From: Berberis thunbergii
Lineage: Eukaryota > Streptophyta > Magnoliopsida > Ranunculales > Berberidaceae
Assembly: GCA_003290165.1 (NCBI GenBank)
Contig: QNQO01000508.1
Location: 248,001-312,000 of the forward strand
DNA: 64,000 nt
Direction: 5' to 3'
Under the pieces are notes generated by a model. That model saw only the letters and a list, made by a program, of their open reading frames with translations. It searched no databases and was not told the origin of the DNA. Made by a program: the position numbers and the translations under genes. Shown in pieces: positions 45,301 through 56,289 of the stretch. Within the stretch, counting starts at the first letter, position 1. Each line of letters starts with the position of its first letter.

Positions 45301-46900
45301 CTCTGATCCTCAAATACATTGCAACCGACTGACCGAGAAAGTCGAAGCCAGAAGACTAAAAAATAGAGCTAAACAACAAGTTATACAAAAGATTAGTGAC
45401 AGGACCCTGCTCCGATGTCTGTCACCTCCGGAGGCAAGTCAGGTCCTGGGAAGGATCCACGACGGTATATGCGAAAATCATCCGGGTGGGAGAACCCCCG
45501 ACCACAAGGCTTTAACCTTAGGATATTATTGGGCGACAATGCAACGAAACGCCAAAGATATTGTTCGCAAGTGTGACAAATGTAAGAGATTCACGCCATA
45601 CACACACATGCCCGCCCAGCCACTAACATCGATGAAAAGTGTGTGGCAATTCGCGCAATAGAGGATGAACATCGCTAGACCACTCCCAGCTTCAGCCGGT
45701 AAAATGTTTCTTCTTGTGGTTGTCGACTACTTCACCAAGTGGGTCGAAGTCGAGCCCCTATCCAAAATAGGATAGGTCCAGATAGAAAAATTCATATGGG
45801 CAACCATTGTTTACAGATTTGGCATCCCCAGAGTATTGGTTTGGGCCGAACAAAAAATCGACCAAACCGATTGAACCGATCGATTCAGTTTGAGTTCGGT
45901 TCGGTTTCAATTTTAAAACATTCAAAACCGAAGTGGTCGGTTCGGTTTTTGATTCATATGTGATTTTAACCGACATAACCGAAAATATATAATAAAAAAA
46001 TGCATTTTATATAAAAATAATATAATTTGTTTAAAAAGTCGGTCGATTCGCTTTTATTTTGGTTTTAGTTCAGTTTTAGTCTGCTCGGTTACAGTTTGCA
46101 TAAATTAGAATCGGTTCGATTTCGGTTTCAAAATTTTGAAATCGACTAGAGTCGGTTTGGTTCACGATTTTTGTGAAAAATCGAACTGTCGGTTTGGTTC
46201 ATGGTTTAGGTGAAAACTGAATCATTGGTTCCAGTTTCAACCCTAGTATTGGTCAGCGACAACATAACTCAGTTTGAAGGCATCAAGGTTCAAAAGCTAT
46301 GCAAAAGTTTGAACATTAATCACCATTTCTCCTAGCCAAGGCACTCACAAGCCAACGACTAAGTGGAGGTTACCAACCGAACAATTCTTGAGGCGATCAA
46401 AAGGAAGCTTGATCTGGCCAAAGGGAAATGGGTTCCAGAGCTATCGAAAATACTCTTGCATATTGGACAACCAAAATAATCCCTACCGGAGAAACACCCT
46501 TTCCCTTGGCATACGAGTCAGAGGTAGAACTCGAAGTGTTGACCTTCTGAGCGAAAGAGTTCAAACCATACAGTAACGGTGAAGTCTTGCCATTGGACTA
46601 GACTTCCTCGAAGAAAAACGGGATCTAGCCTCCACCAAGATACCTGCCTACCTTCAACAAATAGTGCAATACTACAACAAGAAGGTCAAGCCACGCGAAT
46701 TCAGGGTGGGAGACTGGGTACTCAGGAAGACGCAACAAAACACCAAAGAAGCTAGCGCAAAAAGCTGAACCTGAACTGGAAAGGACCCTACAGAGTAACC
46801 AAGGTCAACAGGCCGTGGACGTACTGGTTGGAAAACATAAATGGCTACAGACTTAAACAACCACGAAGTGGAGAGCATCTCAAAAAAATTATCAATAAAA
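45269..46900 (+). pseudogene. Tat-2 integrase, interrupted by a MITE
   Basis: The zinc-binding part is at 45430-45610 (HPGGRTPDHKALTLGYYW, then CDKCKRF). The core follows with LVVVDYFTKWVEVEPLS near 45712 and FGIPRVLV (45818-45841). A MITE splits it here and it resumes with SDNITQF at 46255. IKRKLDLAKGKWVPEL (46395) and FPLAYESEVE follow. Stops appear at several points. Integrase would insert the cDNA copy into the chromosome. Confidence 0.8.
45832..46252. mobile_element. hAT-like MITE inside the Tat-2 integrase, 8-bp target duplication
   Basis: The insert 45840-46244 (405 bp) is flanked by AGTATTGG on both sides (45832-45839, 46245-46252). Removing it and one copy of the duplication rejoins the integrase reading frame. 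The interior is full of GGTTCGGTT and AACCGA motifs on both strands. The ends are loosely inverted (GGGCCGAAC against GGGTTGAAAC). An 8-bp duplication fits the hAT superfamily. Confidence 0.85.
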
Positions 46901-46964
46901 ATATTTGTTGTTATTAAACTTCCACTGCTGTCTGTTACAACCCAACTCGACCTCCGATCATCCC

Positions 46965-47980
46965 CACTATGACCAAACTTGAGGGATTACACCCAACGCC
47001 TAGTCCACAACGCGCAGACGATGACAGCTATGGAAGTGGGAGTCTAGTCAGCGATCATACGCCTGATGACAACGACTCACCAAGGGATCATTGCTCTCTG
47101 ATAGACAATGATCGCCGAACTTACCAGGTAAGCTTAGTAAGTTTGCAACTGATGACAACGGCTTCTGGTGCCCAACTCCTAGTCTGCTGCTCGCAGACGA
47201 TGACAGCCGAGGAAGTGAGAGTCTAGTTAGTGTTCATACACCAGATGATGAGAACTCACCAATGGATTACAACTCTTCAACAGATAATGATCACCGAACT
47301 AATCATGTAAGCTTAGTCAGTTCTTGATTAATGACGATGGCTTCTAGTGCCCAACACCTAGTCCACTGCGTGCGGACGACAATGACCGAGGAAGTGAAAG
47401 TCCAATCAGCGCTCATACGCCTAAAGATGACGACTCGCTAAGGGATCATAGCTCTCCAATACACAATGATCGCCGAACTTACAAGGTAAGCTTAGTTTGT
47501 TCGCGACTGATGACGATGACTTTTGGTGCCCAATGCCTAGTCCGCTGTGCACGGACAACGACGGCCGAGGAAGTGGGAGTCTAGTCAGCGTTCATACGCC
47601 TGATGATGATGACTCACCAAGGGATCATTGCTTTCCAACAGACAATGATAGCCGAACTTACTAAGTAAGCTTAGTCAGTTTGCGACTGATAACGACGACT
47701 TTTGATGCCCAATACTTAGTCCACTGCACGCGGATGACGACGACTGAGGAAGTGGAAGTCTAGTCAGTCCTCATACACCTGATGGCGACGACTTACCCAA
47801 GGATCATTGCTTTCCAATAGACAGTGATCACCAAACTTACCAAGAAAGCTTTGTCAGTTCGTTATTGACGACGATGGCTTCCGGTATCAGACGCCTAGTT
47901 CGTCGCGTGCGAATAACGTAAAATGAAAGGAGAGTCTAGTCGGCACTCTCACGCCTAATAATGGTGAGTCATCAATGATC
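46965..47980. repeat. 179-bp tandem array in the 3' region of Tat-2 (5 to 6 copies)
   Basis: The anchor AGTCTAGTCAG or its variants recurs at 47041, 47220, 47399, 47578, 47757 and about 47933, a spacing of 176-179 bp. Each unit contains CATACGCCTGATGA, CTCACCAAGGGATCATTGCT, GACAATGATCGCCGAACTTA and GTAAGCTTAGT. The array lies between integrase and the antisense ORF, the same position as the 76-bp array in Tat-1. Confidence 0.9.
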
Positions 47981-48169
47981 TCCGAAATGCATTGGCTTTT
48001 GGAGCATCCCAATGCCCAGTATGCGATAATCAGACAACAACTTTTAAACGCGTATTCGGTGATACCACGGCTCGTAGCGGCAACTCATCAGGGACCACAG
48101 TAGCTCACCCATAAGCAAAAGAAGCTAAAACTAGTTAGTTACGATGTGACTTAGCTGGCGCACACGAAT

Positions 48170-50090
48170 GATCTTCCAAAATTTTTTTTGGCTCAAGAAC
48201 AAGAACACGACAATACAAGACAAAATGCAAAGTTATAAACCATGGCTTTCATTAAAAACTTTATGTATGTCTTTGTCCTTAGAAGGACGTTACAACTATT
48301 TCAAAGTAGCAAGGGGCGAGGCAGTTTCCTCAGCAGCTTGTCCCACAAGGCCAGAGCTTTCATCTTGCATGATGGTTTCAAAAGTAGCCCTCCTATTACG
48401 AGCGAAGTCAAGGTCGACGCATGGGTGTTCTTTTCTGATGAGCTCTAGAAGATCCAATCTGCCCTGAATAACCTCTAAGGAGATTTGTCCCCTCCATCCT
48501 GAAAGGCCAAAATCCACTGCGCTTAGCAAAACAGCATAGTGCAAACGCTATTTTAACAACAAACGTTTTGCCTCGCGGACACAACGAAACCCCTCAGCGA
48601 CCTCGGACTCAAACTAACGTCGTATAAAGGCCCATTCCATTTCTGCGTGCTTCCTTTCAACAACCTGGGCCTGCAGATTGGATGGACACTTATCCATGAC
48701 AACGTCTAAGCACTCCAACTTAGCTCGACACAGGTTGAAGCTACATCGGATTCAGCCAACTTCAGTTGAGCTCTTATGATTGCGAATTCTACTTCAGATG
48801 CAAATTATGAGGCTCACACAACCCCTAAGCTCGTGGCAGCACCGGATTTCTGCATCTGATCAGTCAAAGAATCCACCCGGTGAAGAGCCTCCGAGTACGA
48901 CTCTTGCTAGTTGACGAAAGCCTTATCCAAAGCAATAACGTTTTCACGAGCATCCAGATGCAGCCCAGTGGGACAATGTGACTCAAGATCACGATCCTCC
49001 GCCGTAGACTCATAATAACTCACAACGTCTACACCTGGTCCAGTGCGCTCTCCCTCCACCTCAACAAGGAAGACAACAATGTCAAGCAAGAGACGACAAT
49101 CCCTTGAAATGGCTTCCAAGGCAGAGAAGGGCAATCTGCGCTTCGCTATAGCCGTCACGTTCTCTGGCAAGGACAAAGGCTTGGAAGAAGAAACAACATG
49201 GATAGAGGGTTGCCGCCGCTTTGGAAGAACAACAGGAGGCACGCTTGCCTCCAGTTCTACCAACCTAGTCAGACTAGGCATGGCCAAGTTCCTTTTTATC
49301 GAACAATGGTCAACAACCTCTTCAGACAGTGAACCTAGCGCAACAAGAAGGTCATGAGAGCATCGTAGCAATCTGCTTCGCACGACATTACCCGGCATTA
49401 TGACCTCCTCAACAGACATCAACGTGAGTTTGATGAACTCCCTTTCTATCTATTTTTCATCTTCAGTGAGAATCATAATTACAAACTGCACTGAAAAAGA
49501 AACAACGTATCAAATCAGCTGCATCCAAAAACGAGAAAACGAAAAAGCAACGAAAAAAACTTACTGAGGTCGAGCTGAAAGTATATGTGCACTCGACGAT
49601 CTCCAAACTTGAAATACGAGGAATTCACTGAAGCCAGAAAACAATACTTTGTCCAGGGCTCAACATCATCCACTACCGAACCCAAGCAAGAGGGGTTATT
49701 TTGTATGCAAAGGCTCCTAAAATCCAATCGAGCAATTGTCAAATGATGAACTTTCTCCGGGTTAGACAAAGGCCATCATCGTGCCCCTGAAGAAGAATCA
49801 CAATCAAAATCTTGAACCCACTCAGGACTAGTTGAGTCGGAGGCATGCGAAGAAAGAAGAAGAAGAAGCGCCAAACATCATTTGGCACTGAAAACCAGAG
49901 CCCATATTCGAACATGCCCTGGTGCAACCCTATCTACCCCTTAGGGGGTGAAGACGAATCCCTATCCATGAGCGCAAGAATGATTTCATATCCCTTGGAA
50001 TATGATACAGGCTCCGAAGCCTGATTAACTCGATTTCGTCAACCAAACTATTTGAAAAAAGCTTGAGATAGATAAAGGATAACAACTATT
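48170..50090 (-). pseudogene. antisense ORF of Tat-2 (Transposase_28-like, coiled-coil), decayed
   Basis: The minus strand reads SVPNDVWRFFFFFLRMPPTQ (about 49890-49830) and LVLSGFKILI, then NNPSCLGSVVDDVEPWTKYC (about 49710-49650) and FLASVNSSYFKF, clearly homologous to the Tat-1 copy. An open stretch of 171 codons (49422-48907) and a coiled-coil-like tail to about 48170 follow. It resembles the plant 'putative gypsy type transposon' family. Its role in the element is unknown. Several stops and shifts mean it is not functional as a whole. Confidence 0.65.
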
Positions 50091-50220
50091 TGGAAGTAAG
50101 TTCAACATTATCAGTCACCATTAGAAAGTGCAAAACTTACTCTACAGAAGCACAATCGCACAAAAGACCAATGCAAATAGTAACAAGAGAGATCCTCCTC
50201 AAAGCGAAGGATTTTTATAG

Positions 50221-50907
50221 GAAATACAAACCTGAAACGGGCCCTCTTCTGCACCATACATGTGTCACGATGATCTCAATGAATATTAGGCCCAAGCGTC
50301 AGCCCTACACTAATCTTGTCGAAGCATATCCAAGCCTTAACAATGCAGCTTGCCCAATGGACCTGAAACCATTGCAGCCCGCTAAGCCTATGTTTCTCAC
50401 AATTATTCTCAATACTCGTAAGCCCTGCTAAGGAAAGTATGTCGAGGATCAGCTTCGGATAGGCAAGACAACAACACTTTGCTTCCAACTAAGAAGCAAC
50501 TATTAAAGTATATGTCTCACATGGAAACTTCTATCTATGAATGACTCTCAAAACGGGAACTATCTCCAGCATACCTAGGAGCACAAGGCTAACAAGGAAA
50601 CTCCCCTTCACAGCACAACTCCTAATTAGAGAAGGATTTCCACAAAGATCTTATCCCTTAAATACACGTCATTGGCAAGGTCAAACCGGGACTCCATCAC
50701 TATAAATAAGACATGAGGTTGGTAAGCTAAGGTACACTACAAATTCCCCGTTTACAACATTAGGTCTTCCTCAAATCCCTGTCTGACTTTAGCATAGGAG
50801 TGTCATCGACCACCACAATGGTGGTCTGTGTCTCACGTGTGTTCCTTGTGTAGGTTAGCGGGTTTGCAAGTCAAGGTCAAACTAGGAAGCAAAAATTGAC
50901 TGCATCA
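50221..50907 (+). repeat. 3' LTR of Tat-2
   Basis: It is the partner of 41336-42012 and ends GACTGCATCA. Divergence is clearly higher than between the copia LTRs. Short open stretches inside are LTR sequence. Confidence 0.85.
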
Positions 50908-51257
50908 GTTGTGATCGAGCTCTAACTTTCAAACATGCTTTTCGTAAATGTGATTTAATGTTATAATAAATTCCCAACTTGATTCAAGTAATGAAATGTC
51001 TCTTATTATGGTAAATATAACATAATACGTTTGTGATGTTTGTTCGAAAAGACTAAACCAATTGTGGATTGAGCTTAGTACGTAATCATTTTATAGTTAT
51101 GACACATTTTCTCCAATTTTCAACTAGGAAAATAAAAAGTGAAATATTACTGTTTTTTTTTCCAATTTTCAACTAGAAAGGAAAAGTTAAATATCATTGT
51201 TAGACCAGGTGGCGGTCGTCCCCATTAGGCTTGATAAAAAGAACATGCAATGCAAAA
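50908..51257. other. AT-rich stretch between Tat-2 and the plastid insertion
   Basis: No gene visible. It contains a short duplication (CCAATTTTCAACTAG near 51113 and 51160). Confidence 0.35.
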
Positions 51258-52421
51258 CATCATACTCACATAGGACCTAGTGCCCAGGTGGCTTGGCTAA
51301 TAATGGGCCAAGAAATATTGAATGGTGATGTGGGTCGGTTTTCCAAGGAATAAAAATGACTTTTGGGTGGTTTTTTCAAATTTGGTGAGCATCTAGAATA
51401 ACTAGTGAGTTACAACTTTATTATACTGCAATTGGTGCATTGGTTTTTCTAGCGTTTATTTTTCTGCCAGTGGGTTCCATTATCATAAAGCTGCTCCAAA
51501 ATTTGCTTGGTTCCAAGATGTAGAATCTACGTTGAATCACCACTTAGCAGGGTTATAGGACTTGGGTCTCTTTCTTGGGTGCAGTACCAAATACATGTAT
51601 CTTTACCAATTAACCGATTTCTAGACGCTGGAGTAGATTCTAAAGAGATCCCACTACTTTAGGCTCAACTTTGTCTCAGTTTTGTCGAGGGAGCAATTGC
51701 ATTTTATACCTTGAATTACATCCAGCAACAGGGGGTTTATGCTGACCGATATTGTACACCATCATTTAGCTAATGCTGATAGTCGGCCATATGTATAGGA
51801 CCAATTGGAGTATTGGTCATGTTCTCAAAGATATTTTGGAGGCTCATAAAGGTCCATTTATTGGCCAGGATAATAAAGGCCTTGATGAGATCCCGTGGCA
51901 TGCTCAATTAGCTCTTAACCTAGCTATGTTAGGTTCTTTAACTATTGTTGTAGATCATCATATGTATTCCATGCTATCTTATCGATATCTAGCTATTGAC
52001 TATGGTACACAACTTTCATTATTCACACATCACATGTTGATTGATGGATTTTTTATTGTTGGTGTTGTTGCACATGCAACCATTTTTATGGTAAGAGACC
52101 ATGTCCTTAGGCACCGCGATGCAATCATATGACATCTCAACTGGGCATGTGTATTTATAGGTTTTCACAACTTTGGTTTGTATATTTATAATGATACCAT
52201 GAGCGCTAGAGGGCGTCCCCAAGATATGTTTTTTGATACCTCGATACAATTATAGCCCATCTTTGCTCAATGGATACAAACACTCACGTTTTAGCACCTG
52301 GAGCAACAACACATGCTAGTTTGACTTGGGTGGGGGGTAGTGGTTTAGTAGTAGTAGGCGGCAAGGTTGATTTGTTACCTATTCCATTAGGAACAATTGA
52401 TTTTTTTTTGTATATCACATT
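51258..52421 (+). pseudogene. psaA fragment, middle part (NUPT)
   Basis: It reads GPSAQVAW, then decayed sequence, GLGSLSW.Q..VSLPIN near 51555, and then a 119-codon open stretch (51773-52132). That stretch includes [39 protein letters not shown] and [38 protein letters not shown] follows near 52265. It is recognisable photosystem I P700 apoprotein A1, with deletions near 51700-51770 and numerous changes at conserved positions. Confidence 0.9.
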
Positions 52422-53017
52422 TGATGACATCATTAAATCACAATCATACACGTGGCATGGACTAACCCTAGCATGTAAAAAGCTTCAGCACAGTCCCAAG
52501 CGGACCCATGCACAAGTTTACTGTTCAGTTCGTAAGTCAAGCGCCTAGGCCCAAGACACGCTAGCCCCAGAGCACGGGTCTTAGGGCTTAGCCCAGGACA
52601 ATAAAGCCCAAACATCTAATCTCAGAGGTGTCACGGGCTTGAAATCCACTCGCATAATATCAACTCTAGCCCAATCAAGCATTGGGTCCTAAATAGAGCC
52701 AAGTGCTGAAGTACTCAGTCATGCACATGTAAGATCTTATGCGAGCTCTCCTCCCTCCGTCACGCCCTCGATCGCAAGGAAAGTTGGGTAGAAAAATCTC
52801 ATTATCAATGAAACGAGGAAGAAAGGTATGCACACATATACGCAAGTATACACACTGCAATTTTTCATTCAGTCTCGACTCTTTATCAAACTAGTGTCTG
52901 ACTTAAGCCTCAAAATGCCTTCGACCACTACAACAATGGTCATAAGCTTAATCGCTGCTCTTTTTATAGTTAGATATCATCGAGATTGGTGAGGACAGAT
53001 CTGAACACATCAACGTT
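52417..53017 (+). mobile_element. solo Tat-type LTR inserted in the psaA pseudogene
   Basis: The body 52422-53012 starts TGATGACATCATT and ends GAACACATCA. It shares several blocks with the Tat-1 LTR (22271-22988), such as GCCCAGGACAATAAAGCCC and GAGCCAAGTGCTGAAG. It is flanked by ACATT (52417-52421) and ACGTT (53013-53017), a 5-bp duplication with one change, and psaA sequence continues on both sides. Confidence 0.82.
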
Positions 53018-53645
53018 CATGCATTTACGGTCCATGTGACGCTATTGATACTATTGAAAGGGGTTCTATTCACCCGCAATTCCCCACTTGATACGCGATA
53101 AAGCAAATCTTGGTTTTGATTTTCCTTGTGATGGGCCTAGAAGATAGGGGACATGCCAAGTACCGCCTGAGATCTTATGGAATTACAATGTGATTTCGGC
53201 AGTAATATTCCATTTCAATTGGAAAATACAGTCCGATGTTTGGCGTAGTATAAATAATGAAAGGGTGGTAAATCATACCACTGAAATAAATTTTCTGCAT
53301 ATTTCCATTGCTATTAATGGATGGCTTTGTGACTTTCTTATGGGCACAAATATTCCAGGTAATTCATTTTTATGGTTTGTCATTATTTGCATATGGTCTT
53401 GTTTTTCCTAGGTGCTCGTTTTATGTGGGCTTTCAGTTCAGTGTTTATTTTAGCGGTCGTGGTTATTGACAATAACTTATTGAATCTATCAAATGGGCTC
53501 ATAACAAATTAAAGATTGTTCTTGTTACTTAGCCTAGAACCTTGGGCATTGTACAAGAATGTGCTGTAAGAGTAACCCATTACTTTCTGGGTGGAACTAC
53601 CACAACATGGACGTTCTTCTTAGCATGAATTATTGTGGTAGGATA
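53013..53645 (+). pseudogene. psaA fragment, C-terminal part (NUPT)
   Basis: It continues from the solo LTR with HAFTIHVT, LLKGVLF and [13 protein letters not shown] near 53203, INGWLCDFL near 53312 and [12 protein letters not shown] near 53576. It ends at the psaA stop TAA at 53643. Reading-frame breaks are frequent. Confidence 0.88.
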
Positions 53646-53671
53646 ATTGCTATGAGGATTTGAAAAGCATT

Positions 53672-54014
53672 ATGGCATTAAGATTTCCAAGATTTAGCTA
53701 AGGCTTAGCTTTGGACCCCACTACTTGTCATACATGGTTTGGTATTGCTACCGCACATGACTTCGAGAGTCATGATGATATTATCGAGAATGTCTTTTTC
53801 AAAATGTTTTTGCTTCTAATTTTGGGTAGTTAGCAATAATATTTCTGGGGAGTTCCAAAAATCTGTTTATGTAGCTTGGCAAGGAAATTTTGAGTCATGG
53901 GTACAAGACCCTTTACATGTGAGACCTATTGCTCATGCTATTTGGGATCATCATATTTTTTTAACCAACTATAGAATCCTTTACTCAAGGGGTTCTCTCG
54001 GCCCCATGAATATC
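53672..54014 (+). pseudogene. psaB fragment, N-terminal part (NUPT)
   Basis: The start ATG at 53672 opens MALRFPRF as in plastid psa[15 protein letters not shown] follows with changes near 53740, and [20 protein letters not shown] near 53875. The coding sequence is cut at 54014 by an inserted repeat and resumes at 54787. Confidence 0.9.
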
Positions 54015-54795
54015 CCCAGGGGTGGAACTAGGATTTTAGTCGAGGGGGGGAGATATAGAAAATACTTATTAGTTGATAATAGTAATTATCAATGGTAAAG
54101 CCAATTTTTTTTTTTCAACTTGAACTAGTAACTAATAAAAAAATATAACTATTAAAAATACATTGCATATATCAAAATTGATCTAGTGTAATCCAATTTT
54201 AAGCCAAAATAAGGTCATCATTGATAACCTTAGTTAGGAGTAAACAAACATAATAACTAGAATATATAACGAATATAACAAAATAATTAGGATAAATATC
54301 TAGGTGAAGCTAATTTTTTTTTTATTTGCGAACCTAATATGATCATAATACAATTTCATAGAAAAAATAGTTTATATGAGGCTCAAATTTTGTACGAGTT
54401 GTCCAATGGTATATATTTTCATTGAATTCTATAGTTATTATTTTAGATATTAGTTTTAAATATTTTTTTGTTGGAGGTTTTATTTCACTTGTGAAAAACA
54501 ATTTATGTTAATAAGTTTTTATTAAACTAAATTTTTTTTAATGTTTGCAATTACTAATAAAATTTCATTGAAAATAAAATAAAAATGCACTCGAAAAAGT
54601 ATCGAACTCGGGCCTTTTACAAAAGTAATAACCCTCAACCACTACACCAACAAAGACTTGTTGACATTTTTGTATAAACAATCATTATATTGTATTATAC
54701 ATTATATAATCGATTTTTTTTTACTTAAGTATATATACTAAAAATATTTTAAAAATTGAGGGGGGCACCCCTTAGTAGGTCCGCCCATGAATATC
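54006..54795. mobile_element. transposon-like repeat in psaB with 9-bp target duplication
   Basis: The insert 54015-54786 (772 bp) is flanked by ATGAATATC (54006-54014, 54787-54795), which is plastid psaB sequence present once in the uninterrupted gene. Ends are loosely inverted: CAGGGGTGGAACTAGG against GGGCGGACCTACTAAG, each followed by a G- or C-rich run. It is AT-rich inside with no ORF. A tRNA-like stretch (minus strand near 54655-54595, TGGTGTAGTGGTTGAGGG then GAGTTCGATAC) is embedded. A 9-bp duplication fits Mutator-like elements. Confidence 0.8.
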
Positions 54796-55008
54796 GCTTA
54801 TTATGGTGTTTGTCAATAGTGGTATACAATCAGCTTAGGCACTAATTATACTAGACTTTTTTCTTTCTATTATTTATTTTTGTCATATCCTTAATACTAA
54901 GTTGGTTACATCTACAACCGAAATGGAAACCAAGTGTTTCGTGGTTCAAAAATGTTGAATCTTGCTTGAATCATCATTTGTGAGAACTCTTCGGAGTATA
55001 GCTCTTTC
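54796..55008 (+). pseudogene. psaB fragment, middle part (NUPT)
   Basis: It continues with NIAYYGVCQ.WYTI and then [14 protein letters not shown] near 54928, NHHL, and LFGV near 54985. The match ends at about 55008 where minus-strand Tat gag sequence takes over. The exact junction is uncertain by about 30 bp. Confidence 0.75.
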
Positions 55009-56165
55009 TCCAGTGGTTATGTCGTATTTGCAAAATATTTGGTATAGTCAGAACTTCTTCGTCAAAGGAGTACGCCTTACTTTCCCTAGTGCATCACATA
55101 TGTCGGCTCCTGTGACATGTTGTTCCTTTTCCCCACGTGGCCCCGTTTCCATCTAAATCACTTCCACGATTTGATCCTTCGTTAGAAGTTGTTTCCCTGC
55201 TCGTGAGCAGTGTTGGCTTGTTCATGTTCCTTACTTGTCTTCGCCTGGGTAATTTCGTTCGCGACTTGTTTCTCTTTCAAAGATGCCATCTCCGATTGAA
55301 CCTGCCAATGCAGCTTAACTTTCTTCAAGAGTTCAACAAATTCCACCAACTGCATTGTTGTTGTTCCAAGTCTCTTGATTGACTTTATTACACTATCAAG
55401 TGGTCGATTGTGATTGTTGCTTCGAAGATCTTCACTCCTTGACATAGTGTTTCTTACGAGACTTTCCCACAAACGGCGTCAATGTTTAGTTAGAAGGTTT
55501 TGTAGTTCCTTGTGATATATGTTGTTGCCTATAGATTTCTAAATGAAACCTCCAAAGAGTTCTAGCAATGCACTGACCTGCAAGAAACTCACAAACATAG
55601 GGATGTCCCGAGTTATTAACCTCTAACAATCGAGTCAGAACACAACTGAGAATGGAAGATAAAGAAATTCAAGAGTTGGAGTTAGAGTCTCTAGAGACCT
55701 TGAAATCCAACCATGTCTCCATTTGCCAAGGGTATTTATGTATACTACCTTCCAAATATACGTGACCTTATTTTGCGCATTTAATGTTCTGCCATCATAT
55801 ACTATAAAGTTAACTGTTTACCGAGACTTAGCATTGTTGAAATCAACACTTTTGGCTCAGGTCGTTGTCTCTAACATTGTCAGGCTTTGCAATCCGGCTC
55901 AACTGATTTTTCTATCTAGTTGACTAAGTTTTCTTCTACCTTGAGATCCACGCATCGTTCTCAGATTGGTTGGTGTTTCACCTGATCAAACCTGCACGAT
56001 GTATCAAGTTACTATTCAACATAGTTAACTAAATATTTTGTGTAACATGATAACGTGTTATTCCCTGATTGGACGACCCCTTCCATGTGTCGTCCACCAT
56101 GCTTACTTCCCATTGGTCCCTAGCCTTGAAATGTGACTATCCAAGTTAGACTGCAGGCAAGGTAG
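55008..56165 (-). mobile_element. 5' end of a third Tat-lineage element (Tat-3): LTR, primer site, gag start
   Basis: On the minus strand a primer-binding site TTGACGCCGTTTGTGGGA (55482-55465) follows an LTR end at 55483. The LTR extends right to somewhere between 56048 and 56165. A TATA-like ACATAAATACC lies near 55740. Gag starts near 55445 (MSRSEDLRSNNHNR), is coiled-coil-like to about 55200, and near 55075-55040 reads SFDEEVLTIP, a Tat gag motif. The element is truncated where it meets the plastid insertion. Confidence 0.65.
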
Positions 56166-56289
56166 CTTGGGCCACCTTTCTATCAGTATTCAACCTTAAA
56201 AAAATCCTTCCATTGAGAAATTCTAGCTGGCCTGGGAGGCGCGCCTGGGTGGCTGCCTGAATGCTCTTTGACACATGCGCCTGGGAGGG

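Larger units (their letters stand above)
41336..50907 (+). mobile_element. Tat-lineage Ty3/gypsy element (Tat-2), decayed
   Basis: It has LTRs of about 680 bp at 41336-42012 and about 50221-50907, a primer-binding site, gag, protease, RT, RNase H, an extra (archaeal-type) RNase H, integrase, a 179-bp tandem array and an antisense ORF before the 3' LTR. The second RNase H, together with an extra antisense ORF, marks the Tat/Ogre-like lineage. Flanks GTTGA and GTTGT could be a 5-bp duplication with one change. Numerous stops and shifts are present, and a MITE sits in the integrase. Confidence 0.85.
51258..55008 (+). other. nuclear plastid-DNA insertion (NUPT) carrying psaA-psaB, broken by two later insertions
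   Basis: The DNA is collinear with the plastid psaA-psaB operon, from a point inside psaA ([10 protein letters not shown] region) through the psaA stop, the short spacer and the psaB start, to mid psaB. It has many substitutions, stops and small deletions and is interrupted by a solo Tat LTR (52422-53012) and a transposon-like repeat (54015-54786). Intact chloroplast psaA and psaB encode the photosystem I core. This copy is a dead nuclear transfer. Confidence 0.92.

Noticed and set aside
51773..52132. A 119-codon open stretch as a working photosystem gene
   Set aside because: It is one surviving piece of psaA within a plastid-derived insertion full of stops, deletions and later insertions.
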